From positions 20,638,562 through 20,702,561 of the forward strand of contig OX388347.1 of NCBI GenBank assembly GCA_947579665.1: 64,000 nucleotides of DNA, read 5' to 3'. Positions 53,901-64,000 of this stretch are shown here, piece by piece. The notes under the pieces are model-generated. The model had not been told where the DNA came from. It searched no databases and worked only from the letters and a program-made list of their open reading frames with translations. How positions within the stretch are numbered: the stretch's first letter is position 1; every line of letters starts with the position of its first letter. Source of the stretch: Sympetrum striolatum (lineage: Eukaryota > Arthropoda > Insecta > Odonata > Libellulidae). Both the position numbers and the translations under genes were made by a program.

Positions 53901-56900
53901 GAATCCCCAATGGCTGGAGCCAAGAAAGAATTGCCCCATAGCACAGAAAAGGAAAATTTGAAGGATTACTGGCCCATCAAATTCCTCCCAATTGCTTACA
54001 AAACACTCAAGACACTCAAGCTGAAGGTCTGGAGACAACCTTATCCTCTATCCAGACTAGAGCTAGCTGGATTCCAAAAAGACTTTAACAATATGAACCG
54101 CAACCACACTCTTCACAGGAAATTCTCAACAAAGCAAATGAATATGAGATATCACAAATACTCTTCTTTGTATACTAGATCTGCTGCAGATACTGCTACA
54201 GAGTAGAAGCTCTTTTCTTTGTGATGGACCTTCCCAAAACCATCACTGTTCATGCATCTGAATGGGTGATGCTATTCATATGGATATATTTCCACTGATG
54301 ATGATGAATGATAGCTATGTAAGTTTTGAGATTTTTACAACAAACCCTGTTGATATGTCATTTTCATCAAAATTTGTGGCAATTTAAAGTGACCTTGCCA
54401 TTGAACGTAATTGTGAGAATATATAGCTACATATAGAGAAATATACAATGTATGAATTGATTACGGAGAAGTACATTTGAAACCAGAGACACCCTTAGTG
54501 CCATGTGAAGAGAGGTCAGCACCAACTCTAGGTCTACACATGTATTTGTCAGGGGTGAGGACATATCCTTTGGGGCAGATGCATATATTGTCAATACATG
54601 CTGGCTCTGGGTAATTTTCAGCTGGAAAATGGAAATGGATAATTTCAACTTTGCAGGAAAATGGCCAATTTATTTAAAAGAATAATTAATTTTATCCAGC
54701 CAATATTATTATCAGAATAAGGGGTGCAAATTTAAAATCCAACTAATGAAATTTTATGTAATTCTATTGAATAATTTCAACTGATCGAACTACATTTATG
54801 GAAAATATGAATTTTGTTATCTTACCATCTTCAGGATTTTCTCTAGAGTCTTCAATAAGTGGTTCCTCCAAGCAACCATCTCCACCATCATATCTGTATC
54901 CTTGTGGACACCAGCAGTATCCCATGAGGCAAGTGGCTAGTGGAGGACCACTACTAGAATCATTACTGGCTTCTCTGCAGATAATACCATCACCTACAAA
55001 TCCTTGCAAACAACTGCAAAGATACTGTTCAGCAACCTCATTGTATGAGCAGGATGCGAATTGTGAGCAGTTGTCAACTTGATCACATCCCACTGAAATG
55101 TAGAAAATATTCTTTATGAGAAGTTTTAGGAATTAGAAAATAATTACTCAAAAAAAGAATATGTTTTACCTTCTTGTGTCACAGCTATGCATTGAAAACC
55201 ACTTCCTCTGAATCCAGGCTTACACATGCATTCAGGTTTGCGAAGTGGAGTTTCAATGCAATCAGCATTTACATCACAGTGAATGTCTTCGCAGGTTTCT
55301 TGCTCTGAAATAAGACCAATTAAGGTATTTTAATATTGACGATTTCAAAATCTTCTGGCCATAGAGGTAGGTATAGAATGATTTTTGTTGACGAAATCAC
55401 TTTTAAGGGGATAATGATAAAATAGTCAGGACAGTACGGAAGGTGAGCAAAGCATGAGGGTGCACAAGTTTTTGGAGCCTATTGAGCTCATTTACTTCTT
55501 TTCTATTTGTAAGAAGACATAGAGAGAGTTTAATTCCATACAGTTTTGCAATAGGGTGCATTCTCTCAAAATAGGGATTACATAATGTGATGATATTGAA
55601 AAACTGTAATTATAATTTCATAACACAACTCAAAATGGATACAATAGAAAAATGATAGGTGATGAGAGATAATTTAATATTGTGGTATCTTAATCTGAAT
55701 TTAACCACTGTATATAATCTATGTTCAGAGAAAGTCTGACTTGTTCACTAATTTTTAAGTTGATAAAACATTAATATAAACAGAATTAATTCTTTTTAAG
55801 AGATGTGACAGTAAATATATATGTATATATATATTAATACGAGTAAAATGTTGCTTGCATTCTGCAAGCATGTTGATAACACAAATTTCAAGTCGAGATC
55901 ATATCGAGAGTGTCCTCAAAAGCAGAAAAAGTATTAAAAATATTCTTAAAACTAGCTGCAATTTCTCCGTCCGGCATCAAACCCATGTCTTCCTGGTGAT
56001 AAGTAATTTGCAGAACAATAGAAGATCACCGTCTCTAACTATGTGTGAAAACTCAAGCAGAAAAATTGGCTGCAACTGCCTCAAACAATGTCCTACTTTT
56101 CACATATATCCCTTATGTGAGAATTTGTAATGTGCTCTGGCATTGAACCCAGGAACAGCATGGTCTAATTTAATTTTTTTTCTTAAACCGAGTCTTAATA
56201 TATATGTTTTACCTAAGCAAGAACTTCCTATCATTTCAATAAGTGCATCAAAAAGATAATGAAAAACTAACCCAATATCTTTTAAATGGACGACATATTT
56301 ACCACCTGGCATCGAACCCAGGTCTTTCTGGTAATACTTACTATGCAACACAATAGAAGATAACCATCTCTAACTATGTGCGAAAATTCAAGCAGAAATA
56401 TTGGCTGCTACTGCCTCAAACGACGTCCTACTTTTCCCTTATATTCCTTATGAGAGAAATGTTAATGTGCTCTGGCATCAAACCCAGGAATAGTTCAGTC
56501 TTATCTAAATTTTTTTCTCAAACGAATTCTTACCATACATCTTCTAGAAAAGCACGAACTTCCTATCATTCCGATACGTGCATCAAAAAAAATAATGAAA
56601 AACTACCCCAATGTATTTTAAATGGCAGATATTTGCATCATCCTAGCATCGACCCCAGGATATTTTCTGTAAAAGTCATTAATGTTATCGATAGATCCTG
56701 ACCATATCTATCTGTTTCTTGAGTTTTGAGAGGGGCCCTCTGAAATCGAACCCATGGCACTGTGGTTCAAAATCGCAATTTTTCTGGCGGTTATACATTA
56801 TGGCCAATAAGTCGTAAAAATTTCTAGTCAATGATGCTTGTGGTTTAGCCTGTGAATTAGTATTTTACCTATCTATCTATCTATATGAATGAATCCGGAG

Positions 56901-59900
56901 AAGCATCTACATATAATAGATACGAGTAAAATGTTACTTCCATTCTGCAAGCATGTTGATTACAAAAGTTTCAGGTCGACATAATATCGAGAGGGTCCTC
57001 AAAAGTAGAAAAAGTATTGAAAATATTCTTAAAATTCGCTTTATTAGAAAATATTCTTTGAATTCGGTTACACATTATAGCCAACACTTCATAAAAATTT
57101 CAAGTCAATGACGCTTGTGGTTTAGTCTGTGAATTAGTATCCTATATACATAGCTATATATATGAATGAATCCGGAGAAGCATCTATATGTAATAGATAT
57201 ATAAACTTGAATATAAAGTATGTACATTTTAGTTGAAAAATAAAATTGGAAACAGTAAGGTAATTATGGAATGGAGATTATAATCTGATCTATTTAAAGA
57301 AGACAGAGTGTATAGTAATTGGTAAAAGAATTACTGATCTTCGTTAAGTCTTACTTCAATTTACATCCAGATTTTAATTACTAAACTTCTCGTTAATTTT
57401 ACAGAAATAGTTACAAGGAAAGGATCGAAATACACATAATCTCTTCTTTCCATTAAAATTTCTGGGAATGCTATTTATGTAAACGTATGTGCTGAAATAT
57501 AGTTTAAGAATATTCATGATAATTTTTACTCAAAATATTTATAGCACATACCATACAGCCTGTCATATTATTTTCCTCTAACTCTTAAGTAAGAATTATA
57601 AACTTGTCCAGTGTTATCTTGATGTTAATTATTTAATAAATGAAAAAATTATTATTGTGACACCTTACAAAAACAGATTGCCTAAAAATAGAATTAATTT
57701 AGTGAATTTCTACAGTAAGTTTTTATTCAACTTTGCAACATGAACAAATCATTCCTGCTGTAATAGTTAAGAATTCACAGTATCTTCCAAATTCAAGTTA
57801 TTTCCTTAATGTATCAAAAAAACCTTTATTAACCCATACGATGAGGACCTATTTTTGGATATTATTATTATTATTTTGCGATATAAAACAGGAATCAATG
57901 TTGAACAAGTGATGGCTAAAGAACCATCTGAGTATCCAAGCATATAACTTATTTCTTTTCCCTGTAATAAAACTGATCGAGGGGTCCTCCACACTAAACA
58001 TTTAAGAAACCATTTCTCATATTTTAAAGGCTCTGGATCATAATCTTATGCAACAAGCACCAATTAATCATATAAATTGTGAAGTCTACTATTCATATTT
58101 TTAAAATATAATTATGAGCATTGTGATTCCTATAAGGCATTAAAAACACTCAATTTTTGTTAAAGTTATGTGCAGTCAAAAATTTGGTTGAGTAGTTCTT
58201 GCAAAAGTCTTGAAAATCCATCTTAATATATAATATAGAGGGCCACCATCAAACTGATAGTTATGAACACTTTCAGTGGTTCTTACTAATTCATTGCAGG
58301 TGATTCACACTTGTGTACTATCATGTTTTATGAGTTATAATTTGTGCATTAAACATTAAACAAGTTAACGTAAAAGGTATTGCACTATTTTAACATATAT
58401 ATCATCTTGATCCCAGATACAAATGCATCTATAATCTGAGTGCATCAAATTTGCTTTCAAAATTAAATTTATGGAATGACAAAACTCAAAGAAAAAAGTT
58501 GTTTGTAGTCATCAAGTTTGAGTTAGTTAGAATTAATTTATTTCTCTTATAGTTATCAAATCACTTACTTTCACAATTCCTTCCATCACCTCTGTAACCA
58601 GGATTACATTGACAGTGGTAACTTCCTTCATCATTAAAACAAGCAGCATTTTTGTCACATTTGTGAGATCCAATTTGGCACTCATTTTCATCAAGACATT
58701 GTTGGGAAGAATCAGTTGGTGAATATACCAGCTGATAGCTATAGGAAAAAATTCCATGAAAGTTTGATTGCCATTCATTTTGAAGATTACTTGAGAGAGT
58801 ACTCTATTCATGGTATATAATTGCTCCTGCCCAGTATTTCTTTACCACAGACAACATGCCATCAACCCTGGGATATATCTAGATGGGATGTATTGTTTTT
58901 TTTCTTTTGATAAGATTTTTGTGATAAAAGGTATTATAAGCTTAAATGGAAGGAATGTTTCATATTTGATTATATCATTATATTAATGTTTATAGATGTG
59001 TATGGATTTTTAAGGTCCATTTTAGCCTGGAGATGATTTGGAATGAGGGTAAAGTTGGAGATTACTCGTCAGCCATTTATTACTCATATTATTCTAATAT
59101 ATTACATAAAATTATAATTAAAATTGGAACCCATTTAGCTAGTCAGAAACCACATAATGCACTTATCAAAAAGGTTTACTTCTTATATAAAGGATACAAA
59201 TGTATTATATACGAGGATCAAGATTACCGATAATTGTAAGCTTAAATATTTTCCAGGCAGCTTGACTCACAATCTTGGTGTATGTTTAATTATGTAGTTC
59301 AAATTTATACAGTAAATAAAGACAATTTATTTATGGATATGGAAGATTATTAAACTGAATGTACAAACATACATGAGTATTGTACCTTTCAATAGGTTCA
59401 TGTGCATCAAAAATTCAAAAATCCCTATTCAATGTCATCTCCTTCACTTCCTTGTAGCTTTCCTCATCCCTTATATCATCTAAAAGCTTTTTTTGTCTTC
59501 CCCTCTGTTTATTCCCTTGACCCACAATTACATTCTTGAGCACCCCTCCCCTCTCACTATTTGACCCACCCATTTCCTCTGTTGATGCTTAATCACTTCA
59601 ATTAAAACCCTCTCCTTCTGAACTATCTCCAGCATCTCCATTTTCATTTTCCTATCCACCCAAGTTTCTTTTTCCATTCTATGCCATTCACACATTTCGA
59701 AGGACTCTAAATTTTTTACTTCCTCCTTCCTTCTTAAAGTCCACGTTTAACAGCCATAAGAAAACCACTCCACACCAAGGATTTCATCTGTCTTTTCCTG
59801 ATCTTTTATTCATTTTGACCTTTGCTCATCAATTCCCTTCACTTCATAAAGGCTTCCTTGGCCAAGGCAATTCTTCTACAAACCTCATCTTCCATTTCAA

Positions 59901-62900
59901 GAAAGAGAACTACCGAATTTACAGTATGGGATATTCAATTTAAAAATTGTAATTCCTTATATGTACGCATAAACAACTATTACTAAATTACCCTTCAAAT
60001 GCAGTGCAAATCTGACTTATTTCAGCCTGAACAGGCACCATAAAGTAACGGACAGCTTCGTGTAAGGAGAAGGATATTAAATGAAATAAGATTGGAGAAT
60101 ATTAAATTAGGTATACTATAAATCAATGGAGGGACGATTATTGTACATCGCATAAAGACTGAGAAAATATGGTAATATAACTAAGAATTCTATGAAATTT
60201 TTTTACTGTAAGAAATAAAAATTTGGGCTCCTAGATTGCCAGTGCAATTGGGTTTATTGAAAGCAGTCAAAGTTTTGATTCCTGGTGGGGTTCCATATGT
60301 TTGAAGTGACATCAGCTATCAGGACACATTTAGCAATACAAATACCATGAAATAATAAGTTAAGAATTGGGATAAAAATAGATTATTCATTAAAAGTGAT
60401 CAAAATTTAAAACGAAATGTTTAAGAATTAAGATTTTGAGTCTTAGAAGAATAGGCTGTGTCAACAGAATTTGATACCTCTTCAGCCCTTTCGATATGAG
60501 AAATGAATTCATTTCGTTTGTCCTCTTTGATGAAAGTCAAAAACACACCTAAATTAGCAGTAGTATTTGAAAAGTGCTTTGACACTTGGTCCTTTTGGAC
60601 ATATGGGCTCCCACTGGAAATCAAACCTTATACCTTAGATTAGACCACTTTCATTAAAGGCAATCATGCAGCCCATTTGGCTATCCAGAAGCCTTGCAAC
60701 TAAATTGATCAAATTTTACGGAAGATTATGAAATTATCATTTGACCCCACCCCTAGTTTTACAGGAAAGGGTTTCACTTACCCAGGATTACAGATGCATC
60801 TAAAGTTGTCTCCCTCAACCACACAGGAGCTATGCTCTCCACAGGTCTGTTTACCTTCCCGACAAGGATCTATATCTGAAATATATTTTAAATAAATTCT
60901 ATGATCGATGATTGAATCAGCTACTTGAACAAGATGGTAATTTCGAGTTCATCAGTAATTAAAAATTTGTCTTGAGAAGCTGTTATTAATGGATGGTGTT
61001 TAAATATATAGTTGGAATGAATTTTGAATAGTATACAAATTCAAGCTACTGAAAATAAAATACAGCAAACACTATCCATCTGATTTTGAACTCTGAAATG
61101 TACATGTGAAAAATAATAGAGGCCTCTCATTCAGCTGATTTTCTGAAGAGAAATGAGAAAGATTAAGACACCAAATCATACAAATATTATTAATTTGTGA
61201 TGTATTGTAGAGTTCCATAATAAAATTAAAAACTATGAGAAAATACATCCCGTATTTGACGGGATATAAGATGCACCTTTTTTCCTAAATTGTGTCTCGA
61301 AAATTTCCCTGCATCTTATATGTGAAGGTTCAACCTCCACAGGTTAACTCTCAATACTGAATGCTATTTTTAGCCCAGATGGTCTATACTACCTATTTCA
61401 TAATTGGATTCAATGATTGTGTTAATATTTGGCTTTTAGGAAACGTGACAATTAAAAGAAACTACATTTTAAGTTATTGTGGTACCGTGCTTTCGCACGG
61501 ACTATTAAAACTTTTTTCCTTGTGAGTGGCCAACTTGATGAGGGTGCGTCTTATATGCCGTCAAATACTAACTTAGTAGTAACTAAGTACAAATACAAAC
61601 TTAAAAATATCTGTGCAATTCTTCTTTATTGTTGAATTGTTCATGATTTTCCTCATTGGAGAAACTGTTTACAAAATTCATCTTTCTTAGGTGGTTTTCA
61701 GTTTCAGTTCAGTTTTTTACTTAAGAATATATTTTTATTGTTTCAGAATAAAAAAATGAGTATATTCATTTGCAGAGAGCCAATTAGTTTTTGTTATGAA
61801 TAGGATTTCTTTACCACAATATCTGACATCCTATATGAAAAAAAACTGTGACACAAAATCTACCTTTGTACTCATTTAGACTAATATTCAATTGAACTTG
61901 TGAACTCAAAGAAAATATAAAACTCCAAATTGAGAATTTCAACTCTCTGAATCTTAAAATAACATTCCCATCTGATTGTGGCTTTGAAGAGAAAAGGACA
62001 GATGATGAACGCCCTCACAAAAAATTTGGTTGAACACAAAATTATAATGTTTCAAAACTTGACTGATATAAAAAGAAATTGATCACTTCTTATAGAGCTG
62101 AAAAAATAACTGACTGTAAGATTAAATTAGCTAGGAATCAGATGACTTAGGAATAAAATGATAATTACCTCCTGGAGGACTAATTTTGTTTGTCATTGCA
62201 TAGCGTATTATTTTTTCTCTTGCATCATAGGTGATGAAATTTCTCGCTACTTTTACCAATTGTGTCGTTACATTAAGAGGATTAGCCATACACTCTTCAT
62301 ATGTAATCACATGGTGTGTATAGAAAGGATTGTCAATTTTTACTCCTTCCAAATGGTACTTCCTGGTTGAGTATGCCTGAATGATACCTGCAACAAAAAA
62401 TATTTGATAATGGAAAAATTTGCTGTATACAACTTGTAAATAATCCCTCAAACACTGAGGAAATTAATAGGACTTTTTGAAATATTTATCTAATAGATGC
62501 ATAATCTGGAGAATTTTTGGAAATTAATTCCAATCTTGACTAAAGTTGGGGCTCTCAAACAGCCATATGGGCAGTGCATTTGGCTTTGGCAGAAGCAGTC
62601 CCAGGTTTGATTCCCGGTGGGAGCTAATATGTGAAATGACCTAAGCTGTCAAAGCAATCTTAACAATACTAATTCTATACTTGACTAAATTTCTCCTTCA
62701 AAGCTACCTGGAGATGTTCGAGTAAATTTTTCTTCATAATCAGCCATTTCAATTTTGCTTGGTCTAGGAATTGATGGAAGATTCCCAAAGATGTGTGCTT
62801 CCAAGCGTAGTTGATCAAAAACATCAAAACCATTATAATACTGATGGATGGATACATGTTCTCCAGAGTTTGGAAAGGATAGATCAGCTGTGTAGTTACA

Positions 62901-63869
62901 AATTCCTCCTGTCAGCTCAAAGCCATTCATAGCGTTATTTAATGGTTTTGCAAACATCCATCCAATTACACCACCAATTATATTCAATATTTGGGCATCA
63001 AAGCCAATGCTTTCTGGCATATGAGAGATTGCGGTGTAAGTCCGGCCATCAGATATCACCACATATGCCTGAAGGTCCATGTCTGATAGGCTTATTCCAT
63101 TTATAGTTCCACTAACTTTTCCATTAACTCTCAGAGGAATATCTGAAAATAAACCACCCCATTGTTAAAATTCTTTTCAAATAAGTTCATAAAATATAAT
63201 TTTTTAAATAAATTCTAGTTCTCTTACAATAAAGTGAAATTGTAGGGGAAGATACACTTGTCAGCAAAAATCAACTGATCAGGTATTTGATTAAAACACT
63301 AAACTCTTTAAAATTTGGGAAACCATCACATTCTTTTAGAATTATGAATATATTCCTTAATGAACCAATTATTTAAGTAATTTTGCCAAGATTAAATATT
63401 ATACAAACTCATATTTTAATAAAATTAATCTGATCAAGAGTGACATCATGGAATTTCATAACAAATATCTAAAAAAAGCACTTGATAACATCCTCAACAG
63501 ATTTTCTATGGTTTTGTCAACATGTTAACGTATTTAGGTCCTGAATGTCCTTTCTTTACGATGAGCTAATTTTTAAATAAGAAAACATTCAGGAAGTTAG
63601 GGATCTCCAAAATGAGTTCATAAAATATCAGAAAATATTTTTAAGGATCTTAAAAGAGCATTGGACAGCTGGGAAATTGCTTATATTACTACAACTTTTA
63701 TAAATTAGAAATAATTTACCATCCTTTAGGCAGTTCAGTCCATTGCCATAATATCCAGTTGAGCATCTGCAACAGAATCCAGGACTGTAATCTATGCATG
63801 TTGCCTTGTTGTGACAAATAGTACCTCCCTCTGCACATGTCTCTGGTGAGGCTTCTGAATCTGGATCAA
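41902..63869 (-). CDS. NID: Nidogen/entactin, C-terminal part (20 exons; N-terminus off the window)
   Basis: Exons, 5' to 3': 63720-63869, 62708-63142, 62169-62387, 60782-60875, 58569-58738, 55170-55304, 54826-55092, 54493-54621, 52392-52517, 50274-50402, 50042-50170, 49734-49957, 48686-48839, 48104-48232, 47799-47909, 46794-46965, 45477-45649, 44655-44763, 44018-44136 and 41902-42041, giving ~1,100 residues. Nidogen is a secreted basement-membrane glycoprotein bridging laminin and collagen IV. Order: an EGF-like domain; the G2F beta-barrel (VNGKVSGTINGISLSDMDLQ, NIIGGVIGWMFAKPLNNAMN); about a dozen EGF-like domains; a YWTD beta-propeller (RVYWSDVNGR, NIYWTDSTRD, KMYWTDWNREGPKIE, ELCWPDAG, YYWTDW) with VPLGGSGKIYGIVAVPEQC; and a last Cys-rich domain. 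No thyroglobulin CWCV motif was seen, as in insect nidogens. Most EGF exons are phase 1-1. The donor of exon 54493-54621 (GTGTCT) is weak; GTGCTG 30 nt upstream or another site may be used. Confidence 0.95.
42042..44017. other. Last nidogen intron, possible pogo-like remnant
   Basis: Mostly plain AT-rich sequence. At 43,293 TACAGTAAAACCTGGATAAG resembles a pogo/Tigger left end, and ATACTGTA occurs near 43,674, but the inner ends do not pair well, so a complete element is not claimed. No exon is seen. Confidence 0.3.
44655..44763 (-). CDS. Nidogen propeller exon lacking a long ORF
   Basis: A 109-nt exon found by looking for the missing blade. It reads ECMGVHSLVRRTVMSNCSYP then FGLTMSQRNYYWTDWIT between a TTTACAG acceptor and a GTGAGTG donor. 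Phase 1 in and phase 2 out match both neighbours exactly. It supplies the last YWTD motif. Confidence 0.9.
49110..49560 (+). pseudogene. LINE fragment, post-RT region (RTE/ingi-type)
   Basis: Broken frames read RLKEEDL, AKKAFHGV, WTAFLYVEKDLNRLKALKRN and MMGEERILIN. These follow the order ARIGKAK-AF, VWSV-LYG-E-WT, KRLEA-E-W-WRRM, MGE-R-L--I of LINE C-terminal regions. Numerous stops. In the nidogen intron between exons 48686-48839 and 49734-49957. Confidence 0.6.
50720..51905. repeat. ~1.2-kb fold-back palindrome with tRNA-like modules
   Basis: The outer ends are inverted copies: TAGACACTTCTCCGGATTCA (50,731 on) against TGAATCCAGAGAAGTGTCTA (ending ~51,896). The centre is the hairpin GCTTGCAGAATGCAAGC at about 51,195-51,212. 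Outward from it both arms read, in mirror order, an AATTTCAA word, GAGGGTC-TCAAAAG, AATATTCTTAAAATTTGC, (G)TCCGGCATC and, nearer the ends, ATGGCCAATACATCG/CGACGTATTGGCCAT. The left arm is shorter (~470 bp) than the right (~690 bp). It has no transposase ORF and lies in a nidogen intron. Family not recognised. Confidence 0.8.
52060..52215 (-). mobile_element. tRNA-derived SINE (family C), minus orientation
   Basis: The minus strand reads GTTGTGGCCGAATGGTTAGA (A box) then, ~35 nt later, CCCAGGTTCGAATCCCAGCT (B box), and continues into a non-tRNA body ending near an AATTATTGTAATGTAATTGG tail. The acceptor ends pair poorly and the head runs on into the body, so it is a SINE and not a working tRNA gene. 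Confidence 0.75.
53080..54210 (+). pseudogene. Degenerate LINE: endonuclease and RT N-terminal parts (RTE/BovB-type)
   Basis: In order, with stops and frameshifts: KWDIIGLSKV (endonuclease, usually WDI-GLSE), GVGFLIN-like words near 53,390, RKFANSY/LKINESYSV-like and VYTPTA (53,450-53,520), then a 122-codon open stretch with FSQIFPDKQESPMAGAKKE, LKDYWPIKFLPIAYKTLKTL, QPYPLSRLELAGFQKDFNN and MNRNHTLHR. This matches IP-W--A-I, NYRPISLLPV-YKLFTKI, QP-EQAGFRKGF-T-DHI-T of LINE reverse transcriptases. Truncated before the catalytic FADD. In a nidogen intron. Confidence 0.8.
55830..57200. repeat. Fold-back family repeat array with ~168-bp tRNA B-box-like spacing
   Basis: It starts CGAGTAAAATGTTGCTTGCA TTCTGCAAGC, as at the 51.2-kb palindrome centre, and reads outward in the same order as that element's right arm. 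A B-box-like motif (GGCATCGAACCCAGG and variants) recurs at 55973, 56139, 56308, 56474 and 56645: spacings 166, 169, 166 and 171. The unit ends with GAATGAATCCGGAGAAGCAT, and a second, shorter unit restarts at about 56,923 and closes the same way at 57,195. In a nidogen intron. Confidence 0.75.
57201..58568. other. Nidogen intron remainder
   Basis: AT-rich sequence with no exon, repeat family or ORF that I can support. Confidence 0.4.
59405..59930 (-). pseudogene. LINE fragment, post-RT region, minus strand
   Basis: Minus-strand frames read, with stops, EMEDEVCRRIALAKEAF, LVWSGFLMAVK, RVLRNV, GGSNSERGGVLKNVI and RGRQKKLLDDIRDEESYKEV then KEM. This is the order of the C-terminal end of RTE/ingi-like LINEs (I-MAK-AF, VWSVLLYG-E, E-ILR-V-EER, GRGR---MLD-I---SY-E-K--). 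In the nidogen intron between exons 58569-58738 and 60782-60875. Confidence 0.8.
60225..60315 (+). mobile_element. SINE family A, diverged copy
   Basis: GGGCTCCTAGATTGCCAGTG, then TTTATTGAAAGCAGTC and TTTTGATTCCTGGTGGGG follow the family-A consensus head seen at 39.7 kb, with a weakened B box. Confidence 0.55.
60595..60692 (-). mobile_element. SINE family A, reversed copy
   Basis: The minus strand reads GGCTTCTGGATAGCCAAATG GGC, then AAGGTTTGATTTCCAGTGGG AGCCCATATG. Its tail (CAAGTGTCAAAGCAC, AATACTACTGCTAA) continues left and matches the family-A tail. Confidence 0.6.
61252..61569. mobile_element. MITE-like element with ~26-bp inverted ends
   Basis: The left end GTATTTGACGGGATATAAGA then TGCACC is mirrored by GGTGCGTCTTATATGCCGTC AAATAC at the right end, with 2 mismatches over 26 bp. 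It is 318 bp, has no ORF, and no certain target duplication, so the superfamily is open. Just after the middle, CCGTGCTTTCGCACGG forms a small perfect palindrome (about 61,486-61,501). In a nidogen intron. Confidence 0.7.
62548..62670 (+). mobile_element. SINE family A, copy with well-kept tail
   Basis: GGGCTCTCAAACAGCCATAT GGGCAG, then B-box-like CCCAGGTTTGATTCCCGGTG GG and the tail CTAAGCTGTCAAAGCAATCT then TAACAATACT. It is nearly colinear with the 39.7-kb copy over its full length. Confidence 0.85.
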
Positions 63870-64000
63870 CTATCAAGAGAAAATTAAAAATTATTCATCA
63901 AACACAAAGCATTTGTTCGATTTAAAAATTCTTATATTAAAGAAAAAATTCTCTCAAAAAGTGAAAAATAGATTCCAGGGAATGCATAACGAAACAATAA

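Noticed and set aside
55973..56660. CRISPR-like regular spacing
   Set aside because: Units are ~168 bp, similar along their whole length rather than repeat-spacer, and lie in an animal intron.

Overview
The window is a piece of an animal nuclear genome, most likely an insect. It is AT-rich, genes are split into many short exons with GT-AG introns, and the introns and spacers are full of decayed transposons. The order within insects cannot be told from this sequence. Five protein genes can be rebuilt exon by exon, and in all five the splice phases close into one frame (one internal donor in the nidogen gene is only tentative).

Layout. (1) About 1-17,445, minus strand: a 13-exon gene for a ~859-residue, Pro/Ala/Ser/Thr-rich nuclear protein with a chromo-like domain and a basic C-terminus; insect Chromator (Chriz) is the best candidate. 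(2) 17,446-19,117: a head-to-head spacer with a perfect CRE (TGACGTCA). (3) 19,118-23,064, plus strand: BCKDHA, the E1-alpha subunit of the mitochondrial branched-chain 2-oxoacid dehydrogenase complex, in 9 exons (435 aa). (4) 25,438-25,764, minus: an intronless SWI5-like recombination mediator (108 aa). (5) 27,093-38,565, minus: the AMP-activated protein kinase beta subunit in 6 exons (270 aa). (6) 41,902 to beyond 64,000, minus: the C-terminal ~1,100 residues of nidogen/entactin in 20 exons; its N-terminal NIDO region lies past the right edge.

The genes do not form a pathway. They are neighbours of separate function: chromatin, amino-acid catabolism, DNA repair, energy sensing and basement membrane. 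The only arrangement with possible regulatory meaning is the divergent promoter region between the Chromator-like gene and BCKDHA.

The non-coding DNA holds a rich transposon fauna. There are MITEs of pogo/Tigger, Tc1, Harbinger (TTA duplication) and piggyBac (TTAA duplication) type, two palindromic or TIR elements of unknown type, a dead mariner, at least six degenerate non-LTR retrotransposon fragments, and at least two tRNA-derived SINE families. The least explained elements are fold-back repeats in the nidogen introns: a palindrome of about 1.2 kb (50.7-51.9 kb) and a related array (55.8-57.2 kb) with tRNA B-box-like motifs spaced every ~166-171 bp.

I found no bacterial-type system, CRISPR array, rRNA or canonical tRNA gene. 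The best leads for something undescribed are that fold-back family and an unexplained 115-codon ORF antisense within BCKDHA intron 2.
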